A stretch of 64,000 nucleotides of DNA from Megalobrama amblycephala (GCF_018812025.1 NC_063066.1:1037192-1101191); one strand, 5' to 3'. Counted from the first letter of the stretch, positions 47,901 to 55,987 are shown. Translations and numbers: made by a program. Notes: generated from the sequence alone by a model not told the origin.

Positions 47901-50357
47901 CACCTTGCTTCGCAATTCCTTCAGACACACATTGATACTTCTTCTTTAGGCCACATTTGAGCTGATGAACAAAGAGCAGCTCATCTAAACACAGGAACAG
48001 AAAATAGATAGTTTTAATCTTAATTTTCTCTCCTACATTTATAAGTGTCAATCTGACAGATGGTCATGAGTCTCTGACCTTCTAGAGCATCAGCAGCTTC
48101 ATCTTGCTTCATCTCTCTCAGGTAATGTAGTGTGAGATCAAGAGCTGCTGCTTTGGTACTGCATCCATTCTCATTAAAGTCCTTCACAAAGTATTGTGTG
48201 TTCTCATTTTTTAGTATTTTCTTAAACTTTTTCAGTTCTTTCTTCAGAAATGTGATTATTTTGCTCTCAAGATCCTACAAACAAAGTAAGAAAAATAAGA
48301 TACAACACAATTTAACCAGATCCACAGCCATAAAACCATTTATTTAGAGATTAAAAATATTTGTAAAAGAAACCAGTTAAAAACCATAACAATTACCTGC
48401 CATTTAACACACCAAAAGTACAAAAACAACTTTTTTTACATTAATATTTTATTTTATTATTGTCATGATTATCAGCTAGATAGCCACCAGAGGGCAATCC
48501 ATCCCAGATTATTGCCTCACCATCATGGACTCCATTCCCCATAATTCTCTGCCTGGACTGATCAACCATGATTGCTTACACCCGTGTCTCATAACCTAAT
48601 TATCCCGTGTTTCTGTCTATATAAAACTGGTTCATTCAGACACTCATGGCTAGATCTTGCATGTCTGCGTGTACTGCATTTCTGAACCACGTTATCTTGG
48701 TTTTCCCCATGTTCTGGCTTTTCTTGGATTGTTTTTGTTTGGACTGCCTGTGATTTGACCCTTGCCTGGCTGTTTGACTACGATTGTGGATTACCCTCTA
48801 ATAAACACTGCATTTGGTTCCTCAACCTTTGTGTCCCAGAGCAGTTCATTACAATTATAGTATTTTTGCAAGACATGTTCAGTATCCGATTTGTTTGTTA
48901 AAAACTTTTATGAAAATGTGTTTTCATACCTGGAAGATCTTTTGGAGTTTGCTATTGAAACTCTTGTGTTTCCTGTGAGTCTGAACGTCTGTGTCTAATG
49001 TCTCACATTGAAGCCTGTTAGCCAATAAAATAAAATACTGCATTTTCAGACAAAGTATTAGAGAAATATTTGCAAACTTTAAGAAAGAAAACATTAGCTA
49101 TGTAAGTTCATGCTGTTAAAGTGTATAAGTATATTGACTTCTGCATTGACAAGTATTTTATTTTAATATGTTTAATAACTGTGCAGCAGTTATGTCAGCA
49201 ATAAAATTAAAGGTGAATTACAAAATATATAATTATAATTCAAATAATTTCAAACATTTTGCTGAGGCTCACTGTAGGTATTTATAGCACTATTTTATGC
49301 AAATTGGAACGACATTTGAATGATAAAGTTTCATGTGTCTAAAAACACATGAAATACCTTTTGTTAGTTGATGGTTTTCTCTCACTGAAGTTTGGTCCTT
49401 TCTCTTTTGAACAGTCACTCTTCACAGACACAGAGCTGAACACACCTGAGTCTGATCTTACACTAATGACACAAAGAGCAGAAAGATAAAACACTTTACT
49501 ACATGAGATACTTCAGGATTCATGTTTAATTAAGCCCAGTTTAACACAAATAAATTCCTGATCCAAGACCTGAATAACTGGCTCATTAATAACTGGATTA
49601 TCATACAGATTAACATACATAAAATACTAAAACTAAAAATCTCATCTAGTATCTGTAATACTGAATCATTTAACAGTGTGCAGTAAATGAGAGGCTGAGA
49701 AAAATTTCTTTTACAAATATCCAGTGAATTAGATTGTAAAGTGTGACGATTTTAGGTGTTTATTCTTCATCATTTCCAGCTATTTGATTTTTATTGTTCA
49801 TTTTTAGTAATTCCCAGTGGCCATCAAGTGTGATGTTAAAATGAATCACAGTCCCAAAACATCTACAGTCATGTAGAAGCTCTGTACGTTAGTTAGTTAT
49901 TAACTGTGACATTGTCTATAAAGCCCTGTTTGACATGTATATTTGACTTGTTCTAATTAAAGTTTCCACATTATTTACATTCACTATCCACTAAACGAGC
50001 TCCTTTAAACTGGAATGAAATACACTTTAATCAGGGTTTGTACAGGAGTATATGGTACATTAAACATATTTAACTGTGATAAATGTTCCTGTAAGTTAAA
50101 TATGAAACCAGTTTCATGTCATTTTTAACCTGCAGCAATCTAGAAACATTCATAGGAAGTTGTAAATTGTTTTGCACAGCATTAGACATGTCAACGGTGA
50201 GAGAAAACACTCCTTGTTGATCAGGCTGTTCTTTACAGGACAAACCTGAAACTCCAGTAGTGTTTAAAATGATTGTGTGAAAACAGACGCAGTCTTACCT
50301 CTGTTTCTCTGAGAGACTCATCTTAGAGAGAGAGTCCTTTCCTCGCTCCTCTGACAT
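14301..50357 (-). CDS. NLR-B: complete FISNA-NACHT-LRR NOD-like receptor (11 coding exons)
   Basis: A predicted cytosolic pattern-recognition/regulatory NLR of the fish FISNA-NACHT family. Coding exons from right to left are 50299-50357, 49358-49456, 48930-49014, 48079-48274, 46097-47984, 44511-44681, 16992-17165, 16102-16275, 15128-15301, 14694-14855 and 14301-14307. They add up to 3189 nt, exactly 1062 codons plus TAA, and all phases agree. Domain order: Ser-rich N-terminal repeat (~20-53), helical linker (~54-146), FISNA (~147-235), NACHT with Walker A GVAGIGKS (~241) and Walker B ILDGLDE (~314), winged helix with FVHLSIQEFIAALY (~562), then five LRR exons (~776-1060). No PYD, CARD or B30.2 domain is visible; the protein ends right after the LRRs. 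The weak point is the ~27-kb intron between LRR exons 1 and 2. The four distal LRR exons could belong to another transcript, although phase and the repeat in NLR-C support one gene. Confidence 0.75.
14694..14855 (-). CDS. NLR-B LRR exon 5 (last LRR)
   Basis: A 162-bp exon: LLDCGITDVSSLTQSLTKSK, then FLKELDLRLNKIGDSKRRLR and DSNCDLR. Acceptor TTCTAG and donor GTGAGG. It is the divergent terminal repeat of the LRR array. Its paralogue in NLR-C is at 60796-60957. Confidence 0.85.
15128..15301 (-). CDS. NLR-B LRR exon 4
   Basis: A 174-bp exon: LWRCSITEKQSLILTSALKS, then HLRELNLSVNKLGDSGVKNL and FKLEKL. At the donor the usual CTAGA|GTTAGT reads CTATA|GTTAGT. An in-frame TAG would appear only if the intron were retained; spliced to the next exon the codon is TAT (Tyr), so this is not a premature stop. 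Confidence 0.8.
15598..15638 (+). repeat. (GATA)n microsatellite
   Basis: About ten uninterrupted TAGA units in the intron between LRR exons 3 and 4. Confidence 0.95.
16102..16275 (-). CDS. NLR-B LRR exon 3
   Basis: A 174-bp exon: LSYCSITEKQSLILTSALKS, then HLRELNLSENNLGDSGVKNL and SKLEKLE. It is near identical to its neighbours at 15128 and 16992, including flanking intron, so these LRR exons arose by recent local tandem duplication. Confidence 0.85.
16992..17165 (-). CDS. NLR-B LRR exon 2
   Basis: A 174-bp exon: LSCCWMTDEGCSALTSALKS, then HLRELNLSENKLGDSGVKNL and SKLEKLE. Acceptor AATGTAG and donor GTTAGT. It is the first LRR exon after the giant intron and begins with G, as required to complete the AGG codon left open at 44511. 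Confidence 0.85.
17166..17824. other. Start of the giant NLR-B intron; MITE remnant
   Basis: Non-coding. The stretch ending AATTTTCATTTTTTGGCTGA ACTAACCCTTTAA near 17734 is a typical cyprinid MITE end, whose inverted partner (TTAAAGGGTTAGTT) I did not find to the left. No gene seen. Confidence 0.4.
17825..18506. mobile_element. Repeat element with GAACCG/CGGTTC motifs, left part
   Basis: Dense GGTTC/GAACC motifs (for example GGGAAGTTCGGTTC, GAACCGTG). A ~135-bp segment (18326-18462) recurs in direct orientation at 19951-20082 with high identity. The hAT element 18515-19532 inserted next to it. Family not assigned. Confidence 0.45.
18515..19532. mobile_element. Non-autonomous hAT element with perfect ends and 8-bp target duplication
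   Basis: Terminal inverted repeats CATGGGCGTCGG, perfect on both ends, flanked by GATTACGT at 18507-18514 and 19533-19540. Length 1018 bp; no transposase frame. It carries an AT-dinucleotide array at 19431-19468 near its right end. The perfect ends suggest a fairly recent insertion. Confidence 0.9.
19431..19468 (+). repeat. (TA)n microsatellite
   Basis: Uninterrupted AT-dinucleotide run inside the hAT element. Confidence 0.9.
19541..20216. other. Intron stretch with second 130-bp direct repeat
   Basis: AT-rich non-coding sequence. Bases 19951-20082 repeat 18326-18462. A short (CAT)n run lies at about 20149-20167. No gene seen. Confidence 0.5.
24050..24740. promoter_or_regulatory. ACGT/CRE-dense segment
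   Basis: An unusual concentration of GACGT, ACGTC and TGACGTC cores in both orientations in an otherwise AT-rich, CpG-poor intron (for example GGCGTCAGACGTCAG, GTGACGTCGCCGTGACGTCG). Such cores are CREB/ATF and bHLH/E-box-like (CACGTG at about 24479-24484) binding sites. The part from 24335 onward is mirrored at 30000-30430, and partly at 27248-27474. Function unknown. Confidence 0.4.
27118..27255 (+). repeat. 27-bp minisatellite, left block
   Basis: About five units of a 27-bp repeat with consensus TATCCACACGTACGTTATCC plus AGGCGTT. Because 27 is a multiple of three the array is open in frame (repeating WITYVWIN on the minus strand), but nothing suggests translation. Confidence 0.9.
27248..27474 (-). 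repeat. Central copy of the ~228-bp arm-end module
   Basis: Runs from GACGCAAAG to CACCCCTCATA and matches 30202-30430 in the same orientation and 24335-24550 inverted. It lies exactly between the two inverted minisatellite blocks, i.e. at the palindrome centre. Confidence 0.85.
27477..27640 (-). repeat. 27-bp minisatellite, right block (inverted)
   Basis: About six units, the reverse complement of the left block (GTCTGGATAACGTACGTGTG plus GATAAAC). Units differ from one another by single bases (ACGTGC, ACGCGT). Confidence 0.9.
30554..31461. other. Intron stretch, no gene recognised
   Basis: Non-coding sequence between the palindromic complex and the next element. The 78-codon frame at 31116-31352 has no recognisable domain. 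Confidence 0.4.
31462..32462. mobile_element. DNA transposon remnant with CGAGTTCAGACTGCACGAT ends
   Basis: Inverted ends CGAGTTCAGACTGCACGATT and AATCGTGCAGTCTGAACTCG bound 1 kb. Internal sub-repeats of CACTGCATGACT and related ATTTTGGC/GCCAAAAT segments. No transposase frame. It contains the small nested MITE 31728-31843. Confidence 0.7.
31728..31843. mobile_element. Small ~115-bp MITE nested in 31462-32462
   Basis: Ends GTCTCAATCAGCTCCCTAG / CTAGGGAGCTGATTGAGAC around a short spacer with CACTGATCAGG. A second copy in opposite orientation is at 36703-36812, itself nested in a hAT element. Confidence 0.75.
32597..32721. repeat. Short inverted-repeat element
   Basis: CTCAATTCTTA...GCGTTCTG at the left pairs imperfectly with CAGAACGC...CTTGGAATTGAG at the right. 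Probably a small MITE. Confidence 0.4.
32722..35539. other. Intron stretch, mostly unassigned; possible LTR-derived 3' end
   Basis: No supported gene; the 158-codon frame at 33253-33729 shows no domain and irregular composition. The stretch 33950-34400 is rich in ATGGC/GCCAT words. An AATAAA near 35498 in a context resembling an LTR 3' part hints at retroelement debris, unproven. Confidence 0.35.
34282..34364 (+). repeat. 18-bp tandem repeat
   Basis: About 4.6 units of TCGTTGCCATCGGGCACA with single-base variation. Confidence 0.85.
35566..35895 (+). pseudogene. LINE ORF1 SGNH-hydrolase (esterase) domain, C-terminal part
   Basis: The frame contains KIIVSGPLPPYRRGHERFSR, LFINNWNLFWERPRLFRADG and ends LHPSRIGADLLSENISKTLR. 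The DGLHPS segment supplies the Asp-His of the SGNH catalytic set found in esterase-type ORF1 of CR1/L2 LINEs. The GxND block reads AVND, having lost its glycine, and the N-terminal Ser block is missing. The ORF1 esterase is thought to help membrane or RNP handling during retrotransposition. Confidence 0.75.
36036..36440 (+). pseudogene. LINE ORF2 apurinic-type endonuclease domain, N-terminal part
   Basis: LKLGLLNIRSLTPKAVIINE, then LDVICLTETWLKPND and GYCYKNKCRLIGRGSGVA. NIRSL and TETWL are the first two conserved blocks of the APE-like nuclease that nicks target DNA in LINE integration; the catalytic Glu of TETWL is present. The frame continues to TVYRPPG, where the hAT element interrupts it. 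Confidence 0.8.
36444..37693. mobile_element. Non-autonomous hAT element inside the LINE ORF2
   Basis: Ends CAGAGATG / CATCTCTG, flanked by the 8-bp duplication CTCCAGGG (36436-36443, 37694-37701). Subterminal arrays of GACTCGGACTCGAG-like motifs are at both ends. The target codons for Pro-Pro-Gly of the LINE are duplicated. Contains the small MITE 36703-36812. Confidence 0.9.
36703..36812. mobile_element. Small MITE nested in the hAT element
   Basis: GTGTCTCAATCAGCTCCCTA / TAGGGAGCTGATTGAGACGC ends. Opposite orientation to the copy at 31728-31843. This gives three nesting levels: LINE, hAT, MITE. Confidence 0.75.
37702..37899 (+). pseudogene. LINE ORF2 endonuclease, continuation after the hAT insertion
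   Basis: Reading continues GPYADFLKEFADFLSDLLVN, then (after frame decay) a stretch like FNIHVDD and THRFNHTLDLI, the C-terminal SDH-type region of the nuclease. Stops such as TAG after NVL show decay. Cut by the Tc1 element. Confidence 0.65.
37900..39437 (+). mobile_element. Tc1/mariner-type transposon, right end truncated
   Basis: Left end CAGGTGCTGGTCATATAATT after TA. Terminal inverted repeats of about 200 bp: 37910-38115 is mirrored at ~39275-39435. The outermost ~30 bases of the right repeat are missing. Carries a decayed transposase gene. This family type is widespread among fishes. Confidence 0.9.
38156..39187 (+). pseudogene. Tc1-like transposase, inactivated
   Basis: The helix-turn-helix region is readable (TLHKEGKTQKVIAKEAGCSR, SSVSKHINREAKGRKRCGRK). 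A frame change near 38385 leads into KQNPFKNVGEIHKEWTAAGV. The catalytic DDE region is recognisable in pieces: VMFSD, QQDLAPAHS and SPDLNPTENLWG. There are at least three in-frame stops, directly after the first catalytic Asp, before QQD, and after KRKM. Length matches the usual ~340-codon transposase. Not functional. Confidence 0.9.
39438..41194. other. Intron stretch, no gene recognised
   Basis: AT-rich non-coding sequence. Ends resembling GGGGTCTCATTTATGAAAC (reverse strand, around 40718-40743) suggest a remnant of the MITE type seen at 6611. No coding potential supported. Confidence 0.4.
41195..43057. mobile_element. MITE with AGGGTG ends, interrupted (relative of 4117-4826, inverted)
   Basis: Left end AGGGTGTTTGTTCACACTTG (41195) and right end CAAGTGTGAACGCACCCT (to 43057). 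Its internal sequence matches 4117-4826 in reverse. It is broken by another AGGGTG-type MITE from 41353 to ~42520, which itself contains a solo LTR, and by an inverted LINE-derived patch at ~42690-42780. Confidence 0.7.
41604..42157 (+). mobile_element. Solo LTR with 4-bp target duplication
   Basis: Begins TGTGGGATTAC and ends TTCCAACA, flanked by GTAC (41600-41603 and 42158-42161). It contains TATATAAAT near 42008 and AATAAAG near 42079 in the order expected of an LTR promoter and poly(A) signal. No internal retroviral or retrotransposon genes. Confidence 0.75.
43037..43543 (-). pseudogene. L1/Tx1-type LINE ORF2 C-terminal fragment
   Basis: The 168-codon frame includes KEGGQGLIHLKSRTAAFHLQ, FLQRILNGS and later IRMFLKCG. 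This resembles the post-RT region of fish L1/Tx1-clade ORF2 proteins (EGG.GL..L..R..A..LQ..QRLL). RT and endonuclease domains are absent. The frame's first ~20 codons on the right are probably flanking sequence. Confidence 0.6.
43560..44510. other. End of giant intron: simple repeats and MITE fragment
   Basis: Contains an ATATGATTATCATATGA palindrome (~43545-43575) and AAATAAAGAAATG-type low-complexity repeats (43700-43830). The stretch 43970-44172 is the inverted relative of the MITE end at 52385-52590. No gene. Confidence 0.5.
44511..44681 (-). CDS. NLR-B LRR exon 1
   Basis: A 171-bp exon coding two ribonuclease-inhibitor-type leucine-rich repeats: LNDCNLTDKSCSALATVLG, then LKELNMNGNKLQDSGVKQLC and KCKLEIL. 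Acceptor TTGTAG and donor GTAAGT. Phases fit both the NACHT exon (CT|G) and the next LRR exon (AG|G). LRRs in NLRs serve ligand sensing or autoinhibition. Confidence 0.85.
44682..46096. other. Intron between NACHT exon and LRR exon 1
   Basis: Non-coding. At 45892-45911 the sequence GGTTGGGAACCACTG is the classical hAT/Charlie-type end, marking a remnant. A CCCGGGGCCAGTG-containing patch at 45230-45310 is also repeat-like. Confidence 0.4.
46097..47984 (-). CDS. NLR-B exon 5: FISNA-NACHT-winged helix exon
   Basis: An 1888-bp exon open throughout, with acceptor TTTAG and donor GTAAGT. The longer open frame to 48051 includes about 22 intronic codons. The segment after VHQLKCGLKKKYQCV is FISNA. 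The NACHT ATPase/oligomerisation module shows Walker A GVAGIGKS (47680-47703), Walker B ILDGLDE (47461-47481) and the sensor-like stretch ALIWITTRPAA. The downstream helical/winged-helix region carries LGKLAFHQLE and the conserved FVHLSIQEFIAALY (46697-46738). NACHT modules bind ATP and drive NLR oligomerisation; all key residues I can identify are present, so the ATPase may be active. The exon is free of stops despite being surrounded by transposon-filled introns, which suggests it is a live gene. Confidence 0.95.
48079..48274 (-). CDS. NLR-B exon 4: helical pre-FISNA segment
   Basis: A 196-bp exon reading DLESKIITFLKKELKKFKKI through LHYLREMKQDEAADALE. The split last codon joins with the following exon to give Asp-Glu-Leu-Leu. 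It is the counterpart of 416-611. Confidence 0.85.
48461..48853 (+). mobile_element. Solo LTR, copy-2 specific
   Basis: A 393-bp unit TGTCATGATT...TTCATTACA flanked by ATTAT (48456-48460, 48854-48858). A TATA-like CTATATAAAACT (~48617) and AATAAA (~48801) fit an LTR read on the plus strand, opposite to NLR-B. Copy 1 (around 800) has no insertion. Confidence 0.85.
48930..49014 (-). CDS. NLR-B exon 3: linker exon
   Basis: An 85-bp exon with acceptor AACAG and donor GTATG. It reads LQCETLDTDVQTHRKHKSF and ends in LQKIFQ. It is three codons shorter than in NLR-A, in frame. Confidence 0.8.
49358..49456 (-). CDS. NLR-B exon 2: single N-terminal 33-residue repeat
   Basis: A 99-bp symmetric exon encoding the same Ser-rich repeat as in NLR-A, core SVSVKSDCSKEKGPNFSER. 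NLR-B has only this one; no second copy is seen between it and the linker exon at 48930. Confidence 0.85.
50299..50357 (-). CDS. NLR-B exon 1: start codon exon
   Basis: ATG at the reverse complement of 50355-50357, then MSEERGKDSLSKMSLSEKQ and a GTAAG donor. The coding stretch is the same as NLR-A exon 1 and the flanking sequence is also near identical. Confidence 0.85.
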
Positions 50358-51194
50358 TACTGCAGATAAACTGACACTGAAAACAGCTCAGCTCTGGTGT
50401 CTCTGTGTCGCTGAAGACCATCAGATGCTCAGCATGACCTGGACATGACAATGAGTGACTGAGATTAATATCAGGATACTTCAGAGGGAGAAATGATGAT
50501 GAAAAATAACAACTCATGACAAATGTTGAGGTAAAACTAGTTAAAACATGCAGATGTTTATGTCAGGATTGAGGGGCATATCTGCTTACCAAGAAAACCT
50601 GATTTCTCTGATCTATGTGCACTTCAAGACGTTTGAATGCCAAAATATTGTATAATAATAGCTTTAAAACCATGTCACAGTGGACAGCAGATTGCACGAT
50701 TGAATCAGATTGACAGTGATAAACAGCAATGGACAGAACAACACAATCTGATACTGTCTGTCAGATGATCTGTGCATTAAGTCTTGGAGTGTAACTGCAA
50801 AATAATAACTAGACCTGTCACTTTATCTATGTATGTGTCATGTGTTACTTTTCAAATTTACAATGACTTTTTATATATAAATTTACATATTACATATGGA
50901 ATAGTTCTGAGCACTTTGTTTTATGATCCGTCCTGACAGTGATTATTTTTTATTTCATGAATAAATAGGATAAGTCAATATTACAAATGGTTTCTTTGCA
51001 TTTATTTTGGATGTATTGTCAGTATTTTACTGTGTGTGTGGATGACCGTGTTTGTCTACCATCACCGAAGATCATTTCTGACACAGGAAAAACCCTGTAC
51101 ATGAAAGTCAAACTGCAACACTGGGAAAAGCAAGTGCAAAATGTGGAAACAAAAGTGATGGGGAAAACACCATAAGCATACAAAAAATGAAAAT

Positions 51195-51370
51195 ATACAT
51201 TACATTTAGTGATTTAGCAGGTGCTTTTATCCAAAGCGACTTACAAATGAGAATCAATCAAAGAAGAAATCAAACCAACATGAGTAACAGTGCGCAAGTG
51301 CCGTGTCAAGTCCCAGTTTCACCAGCAGAGGGCTCATAGCAAGTTTTTTTTTTTTTTTTTTTTTAAATAT
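51195..51370 (+). mobile_element. SINE-like insert
   Basis: Contains ATTTAGCAGGTGCTTTTATC followed by CAAAGCGACTTACAAATGAG, a conserved core common in fish SINE-type repeats, and ends in a run of about 20 T. It splits a block that is continuous in copy 1 (7720-7760). Confidence 0.5.
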
Positions 51371-51879
51371 ACAAATAGATGGAGAGCAAGAATAAAATAG
51401 GAAAAAAAGTAAGTGCTAATATTACTGGGTCAAGTGTTGACAAAAAAAGACATGTTTTTAGCAGTTTGGATAACTTTGAATCCATGTTTCAGTTCATCAT
51501 TGTTTTTTATTTATTTGTTTTTGATTCATGTTTGGCCTGTTTTTCAATTTATTTATTTTTCAGTTTTGTGCAATATAATTTTAAATGTGTTTAACAACTA
51601 GAAATGCATGTAACACCTAGAAATTCAACACCAGGTGCATCGCCAAAGTATGCCATGTTGAGCGGGTCATATGACTGAAAAACTTCAAAATCCTTTCTTA
51701 CAACAGTTCCAATTAACCTCACCCCTAAAATTCATCAAATTTAGAGAATTTGCCCTGTGTAACCTTCTAAGCATATAATTTCTGATGTGGAGGATGAATA
51801 AGTGTTGATTTGTAGGTGCGTTCCACATCTGTCTGTGGTTTTGCTTTAACTAATTAAATAATGTAAATAGTGTATGTAG

Positions 51880-52132
51880 TCATTTTTATAAACCTTTACA
51901 ATGTGATCAGATGTTATTTATCAATTATTTTTTATAAACCTTTACAATGTGATCAGATGTTATCAATTATTTTTATAAATCTTTACAATGTGACAAGATG
52001 TTACCTATCTCTAAATTGTTATTTCTATAAATATCTTTACAATATGATCAGTTGTGACGTTTTTTTTTCATCTTTACAATGTGGCCAGATGTTAGCTGTT
52101 AGTATGTTTTTAATAAAACCATATAATGTGAG
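51880..52132 (+). repeat. Imperfect ~45-50-bp tandem repeat
   Basis: About six degenerate units with core CTTTACAATGTGATCAGATG and a T-rich linker. Confidence 0.8.
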
Positions 52133-52378
52133 CTCTTAAAAATTAAATGAATTAAGTCTTCTGATTTAAATGGATTAAGTCATGTCATGTTTGCAAATGA
52201 ATTCTATCTTGGTTTATTGCATATGAAAATTAAATGGTGAAATATTACCTCTACATGAAGGTCTGTAAAAGGTGTCTAGCTTCCTGATGACAACAAACAC
52301 TCTTACAACTGATATTAAATTATACATTTTCTAAAATACAAATCACTAAGTTATCTCTTGCTTAACAAAACTGATTTA

Positions 52379-53338
52379 TTAAATGTGCCCTAGAATTAAA
52401 AATTGAATTTATCTTGGCATAGTTGAATAACAAGAGTTCAGTACATGGAAATGACATACAGTGAGTCTCAAACTCCATTGTTTCCTCCTTCTTATATAAA
52501 TCTCATTTGTTTAAAAGACCTCCGAAGAACAGGCGAATCTCAACATAACACTGACTGTTACGTAACAGTCGGGATCATTAATATGTACGCCCCCAATATT
52601 TGCATATGCCAGCCCATGTTCAAGGCATTACACAAGGGCAGCCAGTATTAACGTCTGGATCTGTGCACAGCTGAATCATCAGACTAGGTAAGCAAGCAAG
52701 AACAACAGCGAAAAATGGCAGATGGAGCAATAATAACTGACATGATCCATGATATCATGATATTTTTAGTGATATTTGTAAATTGTCTTTCTAAATGTTT
52801 CGTTAGCATGTTGCTAATGTACTGTTAAATGTGGTTAAAGTTACCATCGTTTCTTACTGTATTCACGGAGACAAGAGCCGTCGCTATTTTCATTATTAAA
52901 CACCTGCAGTCTGTATAATTCATAAACACAACTTCATTCTTTATAAATCTCTCCAACAGTGTGTAATGTTAGCTTTAGCCACGGAGCACTATCAAACTCA
53001 TTCAGAATCAAATGTAAACATCCAAATAAATACTATACTCACAGGAATCGATGTATGCATGATGAACACTTTGTAAAGATCCATTTGAGGGTTATATTAG
53101 CTGTGTAAACTTTGTTTATGCACTGTATTATAGTTGAGAGCTCCGGGGGTGGAGAGCATGAGAATTTAAAGGGGCCGCAGCCTGAATCGGCGCATTTATA
53201 ATGATGCCCCAAAATAGGCAGTTAAAAAAAAAATGAATAAAAAAAATCTTATTTTGAGCTGAAACTTCACAGACACATTCAGGGGACACCTTAGACTTAT
53301 ATTACATCTTTAAAAAAAAAGTTCTACGGCACCTTTAA
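52379..53338. mobile_element. MITE with TTTAAAGGTGCC-type ends
   Basis: The left end AAATGTGCCCTAGAATT pairs with the right end TTCTACGGCACCTTTAAA. The first ~200 bp recur inverted at 43970-44172. No coding capacity. Confidence 0.6.
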
Positions 53339-53817
53339 ATAATTCCAGTCTTCTTCACCTACACCCTCTACATGCTGCTCCATCAACTCCTGACAGTCCC
53401 ATGGTTACCTCTGGCTCTTCTTCATATCGTCTACCAGTTACGGCCGTTAACAATGACGATATGAGACCATCTGATCGTCGTATAAAGTTTTCTCTGTGCT
53501 CCCAATTTAAAACATCTACGGCATTAACGTTATTTGTCATTTCGCTAAAGTTATAGTTCGCTATAAACAATCTTCTAACTACTGATCTAGCTACCGGATG
53601 TGCCGCATCAATTTAGCGGATGTCGGATGACAAAATGCGGAAGAGGAGTATTAAAAGTGGGCGTGGCGGAATAAGGTCCAGGTGGCTTGGAAGACATGGG
53701 TAAGCCTATGGTTTATAATGCAACACGAACTGGAGGTTTAGCAACAGTTTGCTAAATTGCAGCTAGTTTGAGAGATACAGAACGTAAAGATCTCTTTTTG
53801 TTTTCTTTCTTGCTACA

Positions 53818-53841
53818 TTGATGATGATGATGATGATGATA
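53818..53841 (+). repeat. (GAT)n microsatellite
   Basis: Eight trinucleotide units. Confidence 0.9.
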
Positions 53842-54073
53842 TGGTTTAATTTCTGTTTTCACGCAGGTGCAGTGAGGAAAAAAAAAAAACAGAGTTTAGG
53901 GCAATCGGTTCACAGCTCTGCTTCAACTGTGCGATATCCTCACGAAGGGCTACCAAAATTTCTGACATGCCAGAAATTCACCCCATCGGGAGATGTTTAT
54001 CGCCTCTCGTTTCCCCATATACACTGCTCGACGAACGATACAAGACAAAGATGAAAATCTGCCCGACTCAAAA

Positions 54074-55022
54074 GCTGTGTCCCAATTCAGGGTCTACACA
54101 CTTCGAAGTGCATGAAAGGGGTGGGGTTTTGGAGTGGAGGGTTGCCAGGTCTGCGCAACAAAACCATCCCAAATGTAGTGTAATCACAGCACAAGTGTAA
54201 AAGTATCCCAATCCCAGACTTGGCAACAATGAGCCGAGCGTCGTTACATGGCTAGCGGCTGTGTGACAGACAGAGACAGTTGATGTTTGTGTTGCATTTT
54301 AAAGTTTATGACTTTCTATTGGGTTTTGACATGCTTCACTGCCGACGACGATGGGACACTGGACCAAAATATGTATGGTTAAACTATGTAATGTTAGTTT
54401 TATATATCGTTAGCAAGTTAACCTTGTTTTTATTTTATGTTAAATTAAATGTTAATTTGGAAAATATATTCATTCATATTTATACATTTACTCTGTATTT
54501 AAGTCTAAATTTAAAGTACAGTACTTTAGGATTTTATTCAACTGCACTCCATCTCAGAGACAAATATTGCATTTATGAAAAACTGACGATTTGGACATCA
54601 CGGATATTACAGTTTGATTGGTGAAATCGGGGCATTGCTACATTTATTTGAATTCACACCTGAACTCCTGTCGTCACTGGCGCGCAATGAACTGTGGGAT
54701 AGTGTAGACCGCGAAGTGTCTTGAGATGGGAGCTTCATTCCCCTGGGAAATGGAGAGGGTGCACTTGAAGTCACTCTCGAATTACGTCATCCCTCGTCGC
54801 GCCGCGGTGAATCGCACTTCAAAAGGCAGCTTTTCCCCCGTTTTCTCAAGAACCGAATCCAGTCCATTAAAATGGGTTGATATAAATATTATTTAAATGT
54901 CATTTTGTCATTTCTCTACAGTTTTTTTTTATTTAAGTTAGCAAATGCATAAGTTGTATACATATATTTGTAATGTAATTTATTTGTAAATGAGCCGGAG
55001 TAATTCTGTTATATATATATAA

Positions 55023-55111
<89 letters not shown>

Positions 55112-55987
55112 ATACATACATAATGTTCACGTGTAAATAAAAGAGAATTGTTCTGTTCATTGTTTATTTCTTTTGTGCAACTTGTAATTTTACATGTAAA
55201 ATTATACGTAGGCCTATATATTTTTTTCATCATGTAAATTAAATGTTTTTACATTAAATACATTGTTCTAAAGCTACATTAAAAGTAGCCTACCTTTTAC
55301 AACTATATACAACATAACTTAGATTTAACATCAGAAAAATGGCATAACATTTTAAATTATCAGTATATAAAACAGAACAAAACATATTTGTGTACACTTT
55401 CATTCGGCTGAGAAGGGAGATGCTGGTGGAGCGCATTATATAAATATATAAAAATCAGAAATATTTGAACATACAAAACAGATCTATGGTCCATTCAAAT
55501 TTCTTGGTCATCATAGCTTTAAAATTCTTGCCTGTTACAAATAGTCATGCTCAGCAGGTATATTTTCAAATGTCAGTGCAATTTCTTTTAGTTAAAACAA
55601 CTGACACAGTTAACATTTCATTTAACATAAAATAAAAACAAGGTTAACTTGCTAACGATATAAAACTAACATTACATAGTTTAACCATACATATTTTGGT
55701 CCAGTGTCCCATCGTCGGCAGTGAACGTGTCAAAACCCAATAGAAAGTCATAAAACTTTAAAATGCAACACAAACATCAACTGTCAGCTCTCTGTCACAC
55801 AGCCGCTAGCCATGTAACGACGCTCGGCTCATTGTTGCCAAGTCTGGGATTGGGATACTTTTACACTTGTGCTGTGATTACACTACTTTTGGATGGTTTT
55901 GTTGCGCAGACCTGGCAACCCTCCACTCCAAAACCCCACCCCTTTCATGCACTTCGAAGTGCGCAGCCCCTGAATTGGGACACAGCT
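54074..55987. mobile_element. Foldback element with ~360-bp inverted arms
   Basis: Arms 54074-~54440 and ~55620-55987 are inverted copies starting AGCTGTGTCCCAATTC. They include TGGGATACTTTTACACTTGT and ATTGGGTTTTGACA segments. The ~1.2-kb loop holds an AT microsatellite and no coding sequence. The flanks ACTCAAA / AAAGAGT are themselves palindromic. Confidence 0.75.
55017..55102 (+). repeat. (TA)n microsatellite
   Basis: Long AT-dinucleotide run followed by ACACACATACATACA, in the loop of the foldback element. Confidence 0.95.

Larger units (their letters stand above)
47660..50530. repeat. Segmental duplication, copy 2, 5' NLR block (pairs with 1-6330)
   Basis: Same order and orientation as 1-6330. 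The site of the copy-1 solo LTR is empty here (around 50053-50058), and vice versa for 48461. Confidence 0.85.

Noticed and set aside
47734..47949. Plus-strand frame also present at 72-290
   Set aside because: It is the antisense shadow of the FISNA part of the NACHT exon; its presence in both copies only reflects conservation of the minus-strand coding sequence.
55009..55233. Minus-strand frame with Ile-Tyr repeats
   Set aside because: Translation of an AT-dinucleotide microsatellite.
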